Positions 17,640 through 27,687 are shown, numbered from the stretch's first letter. The stretch: DNA of 64,000 bases from UBA5314 sp040217815 (GCA_040217815.1 JBEHWI010000007.1:1-64000), one strand, 5' to 3'. Made by a program: numbers and translations. Notes: generated by a model from the letters alone, not told the origin.

Positions 17640-18555
17640 AGCTAATCTCGCCCTAGCAGTCTCCAGCTCTCCCCAGAAAGCCGGTATATTCGGTCTTTTA
17701 ATATGTCTTTAAAAAGCTCGCATTTTTTATATAGTTGGACTTAAATCAACGCCATTCCCTACTATCGTCCTACAACGCCCCACAGGCTCCTATATCCGGT
17801 TTGATAACTTCAATTTTGTCATGTATATTAGGAATAAGCTCCAAGGAACTCCTAAGGTGGATTACCTACAGAGCCGGAACACGGAAACGGAACAGGACAA
17901 CGGAAAATAAGTACCGGTGAATGCAAGTTCACTATATCAAAGAGGATCAAAGAAAGTGGTTTATGGCAGGTCTGACAGCCATCGAAGGGTTTACGAAGTC
18001 GAAGGATTGAGTAAAAACGGAAATGACGTAAAGCTGTTGTAGACGACGAGTAAGTGAAAACCTGTTGGATGAAGGGCTTATAGGAAGTTGGTTAATGGGA
18101 AACGGAAGTAGAAGGCGATGGAGGTAGGAAGTTGAGAAAGGTTCGTTGGAGCTTTTAATATCCCCAGGATAAAGCAGGTGGAGAAATCCATCTGCTTTGT
18201 CTTTACTCCGGAAACCGCTCCTTCCCCCCAATGCTGAAACACAGAGTTCTCAGTTCACGGATGCCCGAAAATAATTCCTTTATATTCAGATATATTTCGC
18301 CAAAAATCCCCTTATTTTAGTTATATAATATAAACTATATTCTGGATATAAACACAGTCGTAACCATATTATGCCGTTTAAAGGTTTTTTAGGGGTTTTA
18401 TGGCGCCGTCAGGGCTCCAAACCTAGGAGATTGGTCCTCTTTTTGTGCACAATTGCTCTGTGCTAAATTGTTTCTAACAAGTACGGCATTTATTACAAAT
18501 TGAGACTTCGTATAGCAAAGATGTTGCGGGGTAAAATTATAGGGAGGGTCCCCTA
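17640..18555 (+). other. 900-base stretch without protein genes; possible structured RNA
   Basis: No frame here has a ribosome site or recognisable protein. From about 17840 to 18170 the plus strand is strikingly purine-rich (many GGAA, AGG and GAAG words) and contains small hairpins such as GTGAA/TTCAC at 17917-17932. It ends with the terminator-like hairpin at 18171. The rest (18240-18555) is AT-rich and must carry the promoter of the downstream kinase. I do not recognise a known RNA family. Confidence 0.4.
18171..18205 (+). terminator. Plus-strand terminator-like hairpin with GAAA loop
   Basis: AAAGCAGGTGGA pairs with TCCATCTGCTTT over 12 bp around a GAAA tetraloop and is followed by GTCTTTAC. 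One pair is G·U if read on the plus strand but would be an A·C mismatch on the minus strand, and the GNRA loop also exists only in the plus-strand RNA. Both suggest that the transcript is on the plus strand, although the T-run is weak. Confidence 0.6.
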
Positions 18556-20514
18556 TTGGATCAAAGCCTTTTCAATCCAAACGATGAGTCATTGCTTCAT
18601 GAAAAGCGTCTTTTTGCCCGGGCCTTCTACTCCAGCCCTATCATGATGGCGATAATCAGCATAAAGGACGACTGTTATGTTGAAGTCAATCAGAGCTTCC
18701 TGGAAACCCTTGAATTGGACCGGGAATCAGTTTTGGGGCAATCACCCGGCTCTTTCAAAATGTGGCTTGATGATAAAGAATTAGATAAAGCCAAACAGGA
18801 ATTAATACAAACCCGCCGCTTGGAACTAAAAAATTCGCATATCCGAACCGGCTCGGGCAGAATCATCAGTATCCAGATCTGGGCCGAGCTGATAACTATT
18901 GATGGGGGTGAATTCTGCCTGGTCAATCTGCAGGATTCCACCGAGCACGCCCTGGCCGCCGAAAAACTCCACCTCAACCAGCGCCGCCTGGAGGCTTTGG
19001 AAACCCTCAACCAGATGTCTGACGCATCGACCGAGGAAGTTATTGAGTTTGCCTATAGAGAAGCCATCGAGCTCACCAAAAGCGATATTGGCTGGTTGGG
19101 TTTTGTCAACCAGGATGAAACTGAAATGTGTGTTTCCTCATGGTCGGACAGTGGAGCAACCAAATGCACCATGTCCAATATAAAACGCTGTTATCAGATT
19201 GCCCAGGGCGGGCTCTGGGCACAGGCTATACGCGAGCGCCGCCCTATTATCATAAATGATTACGCAGCCTCCTACTTCAAAACACTGCCATTAGGCCATG
19301 TAAAGATAAGCCGTTTCCTGATTGTACCAATATTCGATAGGGACCGTATTGTTTCGGTTATATCAGTCGCCAATAAATACGAGGACTATGATGAATCAGA
19401 CATAAATCAGCTCCGGCTCTTGATAGGCGGCCTTTGGAGAAATATCCTGCGCCGCCAGGCAGAAGAGTCCCTCCGCCAGTCCGAAGAATGCTTCTCCAAA
19501 GCCTTTCGCTGCAACCCGGATTTGATGGCCTTGAGCACCTTGAATGAGGGGCTTTATCTGGAGGTCAATGATTCGTTTTTAAGATTGACCGGTTACGAAC
19601 GCCATGAAGTTATCGGCCGTACCGCCCTTGATTTGAACATATGGGCTTTCCCCGAGCAGAGAGACTATTTGGTGAAGCAGATCACAGAACACGGCAGCAT
19701 CAAAGATTTCGAACTGCAGCTACGTGGAAAATCCGGAGAAATCAGGTGGTTTTCGTTGTCAGGTGAAATATTGAACATTGGCGGGAAACCACATCTATTA
19801 AACACCACCCGGGATATAAATGAAAAGAAACGCTATGAAAAAGAAATAGCACGGCTGGAACGGCTGCACCTGGTGGGAGAAATGGCGGCCAGCATTGGCC
19901 ATGAGGTCAGAAATCCCCTAACCGTTGTACGTGGATTTTTGCAGATGCTGGGCCTCAGAGAAGACTATGCCAGGCACCAGTCGTATTTCACGCTCATGAT
20001 TGAAGAATTGGACCGGTGCAACGAAATAATCACCGAATTCCTGAGTCTGGCCAAGGATAAGAATGTCGATCTTAGACCTAAATACCTTGATTTGATTGTA
20101 AAGGCTCTCTACCCGATAATAAGGTCGGATGCCAATCATCAAGAGATCAATATTAAACTCGAACTGAATAAACCTCCAGCGCCATTAATAGATGAAAATG
20201 AGATTCGTCAACTGATCCTGAATCTGGCCCGCAACGGGTTGGAATCTATGCCACCGGGGGGAACCCTGACCATAGGCACCGGGTTTGAGGATGGCAGCAT
20301 TATCTTGTTCGTAAAGGATGAAGGCCGGGGATTCAATCCCGAAATGCTGGACAAAATCGGAACTCCCTTTCTCACCACCAAGGAAAACGGCACCGGTCTT
20401 GGCCTGGCCGTATGCTACAGCATTGCCGCGCGCCATCATGCCAAAATCGACGTCGAGACCACCCCGCAAGGCACCTGTTTTACGGTAAGGTTTCCCCTGC
20501 CCCATGAGGAGTAA
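18556..20514 (+). CDS. Sensor histidine kinase with PAS-GAF-PAS input
   Basis: The 652-residue protein starts at TTG 18556 behind GGGAGGG. Order: PAS at about 18-135 (FYSSPIMMAIISIKDDCYVEVN), GAF-type domain about 150-300 (SDIGWLGFVNQDE, RFLIVPIFDRDRIV), PAS about 310-425 (FRCNPDLMALSTLNEG, FSLSGEILNIGG), HisKA with the phosphorylated His in SIGHEVRNPLTVVRG near 455, then HATPase with NLARNGLESMP, DEGRGF and GTGLGLAV. No transmembrane segment is present, so it senses a cytoplasmic signal. It resembles Bacillus KinA/KinE-like sporulation kinases in having PAS input, no membrane anchor and no partner regulator nearby, so Spo0F is a plausible but unproven target. Confidence 0.9.
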   Translation: MDQSLFNPNDESLLHEKRLFARAFYSSPIMMAIISIKDDCYVEVNQSFLETLELDRESVLGQSPGSFKMWLDDKELDKAKQELIQTRRLELKNSHIRTGSGRIISIQIWAELITIDGGEFCLVNLQDSTEHALAAEKLHLNQRRLEALETLNQMSDASTEEVIEFAYREAIELTKSDIGWLGFVNQDETEMCVSSWSDSGATKCTMSNIKRCYQIAQGGLWAQAIRERRPIIINDYAASYFKTLPLGHVKISRFLIVPIFDRDRIVSVISVANKYEDYDESDINQLRLLIGGLWRNILRRQAEESLRQSEECFSKAFRCNPDLMALSTLNEGLYLEVNDSFLRLTGYERHEVIGRTALDLNIWAFPEQRDYLVKQITEHGSIKDFELQLRGKSGEIRWFSLSGEILNIGGKPHLLNTTRDINEKKRYEKEIARLERLHLVGEMAASIGHEVRNPLTVVRGFLQMLGLREDYARHQSYFTLMIEELDRCNEIITEFLSLAKDKNVDLRPKYLDLIVKALYPIIRSDANHQEINIKLELNKPPAPLIDENEIRQLILNLARNGLESMPPGGTLTIGTGFEDGSIILFVKDEGRGFNPEMLDKIGTPFLTTKENGTGLGLAVCYSIAARHHAKIDVETTPQGTCFTVRFPLPHEE

Positions 20515-20714
20515 AATATATAGTCGCCCCCGCAACTTTGGCCTCGTTTAAATTTCTTGTAATACTGCCCTTCTTGAGCCCCTTCAAATTTATTATTCTA
20601 TCAAGAACATATTCAGTAGACTATCCCCTAAAACTAAGAACTGTAAATCAACCTGTCTAACCAAGGTATAATGAATGCATCTGCTCACGATTTGTAACTA
20701 ATGGGAGTCTAACT

Positions 20715-21983
20715 ATGGCTGACCAGATTCACCCCAACCTAATACTGGCCCGTTTTCCGGCCCTTACGCATCGCAATTACCGGCTGTTCTTTTTTGGGCA
20801 GTGTATATCCCTGATCGGCACCTGGATGCAGAGTATTGCTCAGGCCTGGCTGGTCCTGCAATTGACCCAATCAGCGCTCAAGCTGAGCCTGGTCAGCATG
20901 GTCCAGTTTTTGCCCATGATGCTCTTCGCCCTTTATGCCGGTACTCTGGCTGATAGGCTCCCCAAGCGCCGGGTGCTCATTTTCACCCAGACCTGCCTGT
21001 GTTTGCTGGCTGCCATCCTGGCCTCCCTCACCTATTTTAAAATAGTCCAGTACTGGCAAGTTCTGTTTATGGCCTTCCTTCTGGGTCTGGTAAACACCCT
21101 GGATGTGCCCGCCCGGCAGTCTTTTGTTGTTGAATTGGTCGGGAAAAATGACCTGATGAACGCCATCGGACTTAACTCCAGCATCTTTAACCTGGCCAGG
21201 ATACTGGGACCCTCTATAGGAGGATTGTTGATCGGACTGGTGGGCATAGCTGCCTGTTTTTACATCAATGCTATCAGCTATTTGGCCGTTATTGCCTGCC
21301 TGTGGCTGATCGATACCCCGCTAAAAAAGGCTTCGGGAGAGGAAACCGGTGCAACGGGCCACCCGTTTGGTGAGATCCGGGCAGGAATACGTTATATAGC
21401 AGGACAGAGAATCATCAAACACCTCCTGGTTTTGCTGGCCTTTATAAGCATTTTTGTAATCAACTTCAACGTGCTCATCCCAGTTTTTGCCCAGCAGAAC
21501 CTGGGGCAAAACGCTGCTGGATACGGCCTTTTGATGACCTGTATGGGCCTGGGTTCGTTTGTCGGCGCCTTGAACATCGCCGCCCGGAGCCAGTCCGGGC
21601 CCAGCCTTAAATACCTGATCGGCGGAGCGTTTGGCGCGTCGTTGTTTACACTGCTGCTCGGTTTGGAAAGAAACTATCATCTGGCCTGTTTAACCCTGGT
21701 ATTGATGGGCTTTTGCGTAACCGTATTCACCGCCCTGGTTAATTCGACCATACAATTGAATTCAGCGGACAATATGAGGGGCCGGGTTATGAGTGTCTAC
21801 TCGCTGGTGTTTCTGGGGGTAACCCCTATCGGCAGCCTTTATGCCGGGAATATCACTGAGCGCGCGGGCGCCCCGTTCTGCATGATCGTAAGCGGTGTGA
21901 TCGGGATCGCGGCAACCTCATACTCAATGATGGTTTTAAAGAGAAACCGAGATAAAGGGAAGGCCGAAAGTGAAACCGCTTGA
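20715..21983 (+). CDS. MFS transporter, EntS/TMR-like exporter
   Basis: The 422-residue protein has twelve predicted membrane helices. It begins RFPALTHRNYRLFFFGQCISLIGTW, characteristic of the DUF894/EntS-type branch of the MFS, and has AGTLADRLPKRRVLIF as the loop 2-3 signature. NSTIQLNSADNMRGRVMS near residue 345 is another branch hallmark. Members export siderophores, lipids or drugs. ATG 20715 follows GGGAG. It stands alone with about 200 bases on its left side; substrate is unknown. Confidence 0.85.
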   Translation: MADQIHPNLILARFPALTHRNYRLFFFGQCISLIGTWMQSIAQAWLVLQLTQSALKLSLVSMVQFLPMMLFALYAGTLADRLPKRRVLIFTQTCLCLLAAILASLTYFKIVQYWQVLFMAFLLGLVNTLDVPARQSFVVELVGKNDLMNAIGLNSSIFNLARILGPSIGGLLIGLVGIAACFYINAISYLAVIACLWLIDTPLKKASGEETGATGHPFGEIRAGIRYIAGQRIIKHLLVLLAFISIFVINFNVLIPVFAQQNLGQNAAGYGLLMTCMGLGSFVGALNIAARSQSGPSLKYLIGGAFGASLFTLLLGLERNYHLACLTLVLMGFCVTVFTALVNSTIQLNSADNMRGRVMSVYSLVFLGVTPIGSLYAGNITERAGAPFCMIVSGVIGIAATSYSMMVLKRNRDKGKAESETA

Positions 21984-22027
21984 GGGAGCCATTCTGCATA
22001 CCGCCCCATGGCCGCTTATCTCTTGCT

Positions 22028-23425
22028 CTATCTCTTTACTACGGTCAGGAAGCAGCCGGCGCTTATCATACTATCCCTGGTCTTGGCGGTAATAAGTGCG
22101 ATTCCCGCCTTGATGGCGGTTATCTTTCCATTCTGGTCCACTGTCGCTACTGATCGGTCGCTGGACTTCCAGGTTATCTCCCGGTTGCTGGCGTTAGCGG
22201 GATAGAAGGTAACTTTGAGGGTTAAATTGGAACCGGCCGGAAGGGAGATTTTGGTTCTGTCCAGTTTGATCGAGGAGACCGCCACTTCGCCCACCGTTAC
22301 CTCACAGGCGGCGGTTTTACCCCCTTCTATGGTTGTTGTGGTTATCAGTGCCGATCCGGCCTTTTTACCGGTTACTTTTCCCTGGTCGTCTACCTCGGCC
22401 ACCGCCGGGTTGCTCGATCTCCATTTCAGTTTCCGGTTGGCATTGGCGGGACTAACTGCAGCCTGGAGCGTTACACTTGACCCAACCGCTAGGTTAAGCC
22501 TGGTCTTGTCCAGAGACACCGATTCGGCCGGGATATTGAAGACCGACACCGTGCAGGTGGCGGTGAGGTTTTTGTCTTTGCTAGTAGCGGTTATTACAGC
22601 GGTTCCTACTTTTTTACCGGTGACCTTTCCGGCCTCATCCACTGAAGCCACTTTGGGATCGTTGGACTGCCATCCGACCTTTTTATTGGTGGCTTCCTCT
22701 GGACCGATGGTTGCTGCCAGGGATTCGGTCGAGCCTACTGCAAGGGAAATATTGGCCTTGTCCAGCTTAATTGAAGTTGCCGGTATATAGCTCACCTTCA
22801 CCATACAGATGGCTGAATGCCTCCCGTCCTCGGTTTGGGCGGTTACCGTCGAGTTTCCTTGCCCGACGCCGGTCAACCGGCCGTTTTTGTCAACCGAAAC
22901 CACCAGAGAGTCGCTGGATTCCCACCTTATTTCCTGATTGGAGGCGCCGGCAGGTTTAATCGTGGCTTCCAATTGAAAAGTATCGTCTACACCGATGGTA
23001 AGGTTGGTCTTGTTCAAGCGGATCGAAGAAACCGCCACGTAGCCGACCGTTACCAGGCAGGTGGCAGTTTTGCTGCCCTGTTTGGTCCTGACCGTTATAC
23101 GCGCATTGCCCGCTTTTTTACCGCTTACCCTGCCCTTCTTGTCTACGCTTGCCACTGATGGATCACTGGACTGCCAGCTCACCTCTTTATTGCTGGCGTT
23201 TAGAGGCAGTACCGTTGCCTTTAGCGTCTCACTTTTTCCCACCAACAGGGTCATACTGCCCTTGTTGAGAGTCACCTTGGTCGGAGCTATATCGGATTTG
23301 TATTTGCTGGAAGCCGCCGGGGACAAGACATTGGTCGCCGCCATGGCCGGGGTTGCCCCTGACCATAAACCGAGCATGAGACAAAGGAGCAATGCAGTCA
23401 GTTTTCGGGCGGGTTTATACCTCAT
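22028..23425 (-). CDS. Secreted protein with five Ig-like (Big_2) domains
   Basis: From ATG 23425 (AAAGGA upstream) the 465-residue product has a signal peptide with a basic start and an AMAAT cleavage region near residue 30. About five tandem bacterial Ig-like group 2 domains of 82-83 residues follow, each with a pattern like KVTLNKGSMTLLVGKSE, a WxSSDPSVASVDxxGxVxGxKAG core and a closing ATCxVTV strand. It has no anchor or catalytic domain, so it is either released or binds the envelope through the Ig domains, which act as adhesive or spacer modules. Confidence 0.9.
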   Translation of the reverse strand: MRYKPARKLTALLLCLMLGLWSGATPAMAATNVLSPAASSKYKSDIAPTKVTLNKGSMTLLVGKSETLKATVLPLNASNKEVSWQSSDPSVASVDKKGRVSGKKAGNARITVRTKQGSKTATCLVTVGYVAVSSIRLNKTNLTIGVDDTFQLEATIKPAGASNQEIRWESSDSLVVSVDKNGRLTGVGQGNSTVTAQTEDGRHSAICMVKVSYIPATSIKLDKANISLAVGSTESLAATIGPEEATNKKVGWQSNDPKVASVDEAGKVTGKKVGTAVITATSKDKNLTATCTVSVFNIPAESVSLDKTRLNLAVGSSVTLQAAVSPANANRKLKWRSSNPAVAEVDDQGKVTGKKAGSALITTTTIEGGKTAACEVTVGEVAVSSIKLDRTKISLPAGSNLTLKVTFYPANASNREITWKSSDRSVATVDQNGKITAIKAGIALITAKTRDSMISAGCFLTVVKR

Positions 23426-23674
23426 TGTGTATCCTTTCATCATTGGTATTATGTTGGGGAGAATAATGGCACCAGCTGCCGTTAATGGTTTTTGTTGTCA
23501 TATTATCCTTAGTTTAAGCATATTTGCCCACTAATTACCATATCTTTTCATAAAGTTTTTAATTAATTGCCATAAATTTTTGACCTGCAGCTAATTATCA
23601 CACCCGGCCAGGGCGGCGAATTGCTTTAATAAACAGTGGTGATACTATCAGAAAAGCGAAAGGACTTGTTTATA

Positions 23675-23905
23675 GTGGCAGCCAACCTCAACAATTTCTT
23701 CACCAATATCAATCCCTGGGTTTTCACTTTGTTGCTGACATGGTCCCTGTTCTGGAAAGGATGGGCTTTGTGGCGCGCGGCCCGATTAAAACACCTGGGG
23801 TGGTATGTCGTCCTCTTAGTTGTCAACCTGGTGGGCATTCTCGAAATAATTTATATTGTAATAACCAACCGACAATACAAAAAATTGGGGGAACGGGTCA
23901 GATAA
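23675..23905 (+). CDS. Small two-helix membrane protein (DUF5652-like)
   Basis: The 76-residue protein has two hydrophobic helices (around INPWVFTLLLTWSLFW and WYVVLLVVNLVGILEIIYI) joined by a basic turn WRAARLKHLG and ending in a charged tail RQYKKLGERVR. This matches the DUF5652 pattern. GTG 23675 has AAAGGAC ten bases upstream; a longer version from GTG 23636 lacks a site. Function unknown. Confidence 0.65.
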   Translation: MAANLNNFFTNINPWVFTLLLTWSLFWKGWALWRAARLKHLGWYVVLLVVNLVGILEIIYIVITNRQYKKLGERVR

Positions 23906-23937
23906 CGGTTAATCAAATCGTCGTTCCAGCTAGCTGC

Positions 23938-24969
23938 CTAATAACCGTTCATACCTTTAGAAAGCCTTTGGGCTCTGATCTTGATCATTTCCGCGCTTAT
24001 ACTTATGGCTATTTCTTCCGGGGTTTCGGCTCCTATATTCAGGCCAATGGGCGAGTGCACCCGCTTGAGGTCCTCAGGGGAAAAACCCTGGTCCAGCAGG
24101 GATCTGAATACGCGCTCCCGTTTGGTCTGGCTGGCTATCATTCCGATGTAGGCCGCTCTGGTCTTTAAGGCACCGGCCAGCGCTTCCCGGTCATGGTCAT
24201 GGCTGTGGGTAATAATTACAATATAGCTTTGTTCACCAATTACAAGCTGCTTCGAAGCATCGTTATAATCGCTTACCAGTATGCTGTCCGCATCGGCAAA
24301 GCGTTCCCGGTTGGCATATTCCTCCCGTTCATCGATTACGGCTGTAAAAAAACCCACCATATTGAGCAAAGGCACCAGCCTCTGAGCGATATGACCCGCG
24401 CCGAATATGAACGCGCTCGTGGCGCTGACCAGCGGCTCAACTACCAGATTTCGGTTATCGAGGAAGGCAAACCGGTCAATTCTCAAAACTTCTTCCCAAA
24501 GGGCGGGGTCTTGAACCGGCTCCTTTCCGTACACCACTCCCCGGTCGTCGATCATACATGGGCCTCCCCCACCTGATTCACAATCTCCTAAAAAACCCAG
24601 CATCCAGACTCGCCGACCTGTTTTCATGGAGTCTAATAAGGCCTCGTAGACTTCCAGGTTTAGCTTTTGCTGGGCGTCAATAAAATCCACCCTTACCTCG
24701 ACCTGCCCTCCGCAGAACATGCCCAGGTCGTTTAAATTGAAACACAAAAGGCGCGCCCGGCCTTGCTCAATTAGAACCCGGCCCGCCTCACCTACAGCCG
24801 CTTCCAGCGCTCCACCCCCGATGGTGCCCAGCGTGCTTCCATCCCGGCGGATTAACATGCGCGCCCCGGCTTCACGAGGAGCGGAGCCCTGCTGCCTGAC
24901 AACTGTGGCCAGGGCAAAACTCTCCTTTTGCTTGAGCAATCCAATTATATCTTTAATCAAATATCTCAT
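23938..24969 (-). CDS. XdhC/CoxI-family protein
   Basis: The 343-residue protein has both family domains. The N-terminal XdhC/CoxI part shows VVRQQGSAPREAGARMLIR and the GTIGGGALEAAV motif. The C-terminal Rossmann domain begins AFIFGAGHIAQRLVPL and ends SPIGLNIGAETPEEIAISISAEMI. Such proteins insert or sulfurate molybdenum cofactor for xanthine dehydrogenase and related hydroxylases. No molybdoenzyme is nearby in this window. It is convergent with the small membrane protein gene at its 3' end. Confidence 0.9.
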   Translation of the reverse strand: MRYLIKDIIGLLKQKESFALATVVRQQGSAPREAGARMLIRRDGSTLGTIGGGALEAAVGEAGRVLIEQGRARLLCFNLNDLGMFCGGQVEVRVDFIDAQQKLNLEVYEALLDSMKTGRRVWMLGFLGDCESGGGGPCMIDDRGVVYGKEPVQDPALWEEVLRIDRFAFLDNRNLVVEPLVSATSAFIFGAGHIAQRLVPLLNMVGFFTAVIDEREEYANRERFADADSILVSDYNDASKQLVIGEQSYIVIITHSHDHDREALAGALKTRAAYIGMIASQTKRERVFRSLLDQGFSPEDLKRVHSPIGLNIGAETPEEIAISISAEMIKIRAQRLSKGMNGY

Positions 24970-25182
24970 CGGCCCTAAACCTTTATCGTAATTATTGAAT
25001 ACCCGGTTACGTATACAACTATATTATATTAAGCGCCTAGGGTTAGCATTATTATTTATCAGGAACTTAACAGGGCAGGGTCTCATATCACTAAACCATA
25101 CCCTGGCGCCGGTTATTTATCGGACCAGAAAAGCCTGTACTGTGGTTCAGGCTCCATGGTAAAGGATGAGGACGGTGGCCAT

Positions 25183-25383
25183 ATGATTGAAAAGGATTGG
25201 ATGGCAGGCAAAGTGGCGATCATGTATCCCGACACCATCAAGGTTTTTCAACAATACCGGATAAACGTGGGGTGCTGCTGGGGTGACAGTCATATGACTC
25301 TGGAGCAGATCGCTTTACAATTAAATTTAAGCACTGAGGAGTTTCTGGAAATGATAATGAGGACTATTGAGGACGGTAAATAG
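25183..25383 (+). CDS. DUF1858-like protein
   Basis: The 66-residue product has a short family pattern (VAIMYPDTIKVFQQYRINVGCCWG, then LNLSTEEFLEMI) resembling DUF1858 and the amino-terminal segment of ScdA/RIC iron-sulfur repair proteins. The paired Cys-Cys is typical of that segment. ATG 25183 is chosen because GAGGACGG lies upstream; ATG 25201 is an alternative. Its role may be in redox or metal chemistry. Confidence 0.6.
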   Translation: MIEKDWMAGKVAIMYPDTIKVFQQYRINVGCCWGDSHMTLEQIALQLNLSTEEFLEMIMRTIEDGK

Positions 25384-25496
25384 CCCGGGCTATCGGTTCT
25401 ATTATCCATAATATACCAGACATTGTGCCAGAGAAAAAACCGCGCGTTTATGGCACGGTTTGGAGTTGGTCGGGATAACTCAAATGAAGTTTTGTT

Positions 25497-26126
25497 CTAG
25501 TGAGATTTGAACCGCTTTTTCCGGGGGGGGGTATCCCCTGAAACGCCGGCCCGGGTTTTATCATCCGTCTCGGTTGTTTCCGGTCCGTCCGGTTCTGATG
25601 CCTTTCCCCCAACTTGTATTACAGGGGTATGCAAAGGTTTTTCCGGCTCCCCACCTGTTGCTGGCAGCTGGGAAGCTTCTTCTCGGACCGCTTCGGGAAC
25701 CGCTGACAGCTGTTCTTCTTCAAGCGCCGCTTTTTCTTCATCTTCCTCAGGAGTTTTGCGGGTAGGCCCGGATGTTTTTGATGTCTCTAATATTTCCACG
25801 AAATCGAACATTTCGGATTTTCCTGTTTGTTCGGCACTTTCTTCCTTGACAGGTTCTTCAGGCGGCTCACTTTCATTCACATCCGGTTCAGCAGAATCCG
25901 GCCCTTCAGCTGCATCTTCGGCCGCCGTATTTACCCCGGCTTCCGCTGGCTGAAGATCACTCTGCGGTTCGATGTTTTCTACTTTAACTTTGTAGGGATT
26001 GGAATCAATAACCGGCTTCATGCTGATATAAAGGTTGGAACAAAACGGGCAGGTCTTATCATTTGACAATGAAGCGTCCGATTTACTCCACTGCTGACAC
26101 GATTGGCAATATAACCAGATAGGCAT
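25497..26126 (-). CDS. Zinc-ribbon protein with long acidic low-complexity tail
   Basis: From ATG 26126, which has AAAGGAG seven bases upstream, the 209-residue protein starts with a Cys4 ribbon (YCQSCQQW and CPFCSNL). The rest is highly acidic, Glu/Pro/Ser/Thr-rich and predicted disordered, finishing with a basic PPRKKRFKSH end. I do not recognise a function. The ribbon could bind nucleic acid or protein while the acidic tail acts as a spacer. Confidence 0.6.
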   Translation of the reverse strand: MPIWLYCQSCQQWSKSDASLSNDKTCPFCSNLYISMKPVIDSNPYKVKVENIEPQSDLQPAEAGVNTAAEDAAEGPDSAEPDVNESEPPEEPVKEESAEQTGKSEMFDFVEILETSKTSGPTRKTPEEDEEKAALEEEQLSAVPEAVREEASQLPATGGEPEKPLHTPVIQVGGKASEPDGPETTETDDKTRAGVSGDTPPRKKRFKSH

Positions 26127-26294
26127 AAATATACTCCTTTCTGCATAAGGTAATGCTTTTAGCATAGATAGCTGAAGTTTTTAAACGCTATGATTTACAT
26201 TCAAATATTATGCAGGAGGAGACAGAAATAGAAATGGCTAGCCAAATAGGTTGAATTTGAAATTAGGCCGGGCTGGGAGAACTAACGGGTGTCC

Positions 26295-26984
26295 CTATTT
26301 TCCTTCATGCCGGGGTGTTGCATAAAGGCTTCCGTCGCTTTGCATCTGGGCAAAAAAAACATCGTCAATTTTGTTATAGCCCTGGGCGTGAATGTTTCTA
26401 TAGAGCCAGGAAAGTCCCAGGTTGCTTTTTTTCATATTCTCTTCAATTATCTGTCCATCACTTATCAGCTGAACCGGTAAGTACTTAAAGGCCGGGGATG
26501 GGATGCGCATGTCTTTGCGGGTTAAAATCTGCTCTTCCGGTTTTTCCAGGACGGACAGTTTTCCGTTTGGTTCCACTATAGCATAGGCCACCTTGCCGAA
26601 ATCAAAGACCTTTTCCCGCCGCAGCATCATGCTCAATTCGTCAATACTCAGCCGCAAAGCCTTCAGGGATTCTTTTAACACCTGCCCGTTTTTTATTACG
26701 ATAGTTGGCTCCCCTTGGGCAAGAACCCTCCCCCATGGCAATTTTAAAGCGAGGTATCCGGTAAGGATAGTCAAGGCGCTCCATACCAGCAGGCTTACCA
26801 CCCCCTGAAGCAAGGTGATTCTGGGACTAAGGCAGGTAATCGCAGCGATAGCGCCGACGGTAATACCGGTTGTGTAGTTGAAAAAGGTCAACTGGCTGAC
26901 CTGTTTTTTACCTGATATTCGTACCAGAGTAAATAAGACCGCGAAAATCACCAGGGTTCTACCAAGCATTTCGAAATAGTTCAT
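26295..26984 (-). CDS. DUF421 (YetF-like) membrane protein, copy 1
   Basis: The 229-residue protein has three N-terminal membrane helices (GRTLVIFAVLFTLVRISGKKQV and following TGITVGAIAAI) and a cytosolic C-terminal DUF421 domain (EELSMMLRREKVFDFGKVAYAIVEPNGKLSVL pattern). It sits 13 bases from a paralogue of the same length. Bacillus homologues (YetF, YrbG and others) are linked to spore and membrane stress, without a defined reaction. ATG 26984 follows GGGGGA. Confidence 0.85.
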   Translation of the reverse strand: MNYFEMLGRTLVIFAVLFTLVRISGKKQVSQLTFFNYTTGITVGAIAAITCLSPRITLLQGVVSLLVWSALTILTGYLALKLPWGRVLAQGEPTIVIKNGQVLKESLKALRLSIDELSMMLRREKVFDFGKVAYAIVEPNGKLSVLEKPEEQILTRKDMRIPSPAFKYLPVQLISDGQIIEENMKKSNLGLSWLYRNIHAQGYNKIDDVFFAQMQSDGSLYATPRHEGK

Positions 26985-26997
26985 ATACCTATCCCCC

Positions 26998-27687
26998 TCA
27001 TCGGCTGCGGTGGCGTGGATTTAAGAAAACACTACCATCGCTCAAAAGTTCTCCATAGAATATGTCATCCGCGCTTTTATAGCCCTGGGCTTTAACGTGT
27101 TCTTCCAACCATCCCCGGTTCAAATTTACTTCTTTGAGGTTCTTTTCAATTACCCGCCCATCCACTATCAGCTCAGCGGGTAGATACTTTAGCGCAGGAG
27201 CAGGAATATCCAAATCGCGTCGGGTGACATTATTAAGCTCAGGCTTTTTAAGAACCGAAAGCTGCCCATCGGTTTCAAAAATTGCGTATTCAACGTCGGT
27301 AATGTCAAAAATTTTTTCCCTTCTCAAAAGCATGCCCAGGTCATCCAGGTTCAACCTGAGCCTGGCCAGAGCCTGTTGTTCAATTCTGCCGTTTCTGATT
27401 ACGATGCTGGGCGCGCCCATCAGCAGTTTTCGCCCAGCCCTGAAATATATAACCAGATAAGCCAGCCCGATCGCCAGCAAGCCCCAGATGGCCAGGACGC
27501 TCAAGCCTTCACCGACCGTCAAGGCTTCGTCAACCGAAATCGCTGCGGCAATAGAACCCAAAGTAATTCCGGCTGCATAATTGAAAAAGGAAAACTGTCC
27601 AATCTGCCGTTTACCCATCAGGCTGGTCAACAACAACAGGGCTAGAAAAGCAATAATTGACCGACTGATAATCAACCAGATACTCAT
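26998..27687 (-). CDS. DUF421 (YetF-like) membrane protein, copy 2
   Basis: The 229-residue paralogue of the downstream gene has the same layout: SLMGKRQIGQFSFFNYAAGITLGSIAAA near residue 22 and the cytosolic block DLGMLLRREKIFDITDVEYAIFETDGQLSVL. ATG 27687 follows AAAGGAG. The two genes form a transcription unit and the proteins probably assemble together; DUF421 proteins are often found in tandem in spore formers. Confidence 0.85.
   Translation of the reverse strand: MSIWLIISRSIIAFLALLLLTSLMGKRQIGQFSFFNYAAGITLGSIAAAISVDEALTVGEGLSVLAIWGLLAIGLAYLVIYFRAGRKLLMGAPSIVIRNGRIEQQALARLRLNLDDLGMLLRREKIFDITDVEYAIFETDGQLSVLKKPELNNVTRRDLDIPAPALKYLPAELIVDGRVIEKNLKEVNLNRGWLEEHVKAQGYKSADDIFYGELLSDGSVFLNPRHRSR

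Noticed and set aside
17947..18231. 94-codon minus-strand frame in the gene-free stretch
   Set aside because: No ribosome site, no family similarity, and the purine-rich opposite strand with a strand-specific terminator fits RNA better.
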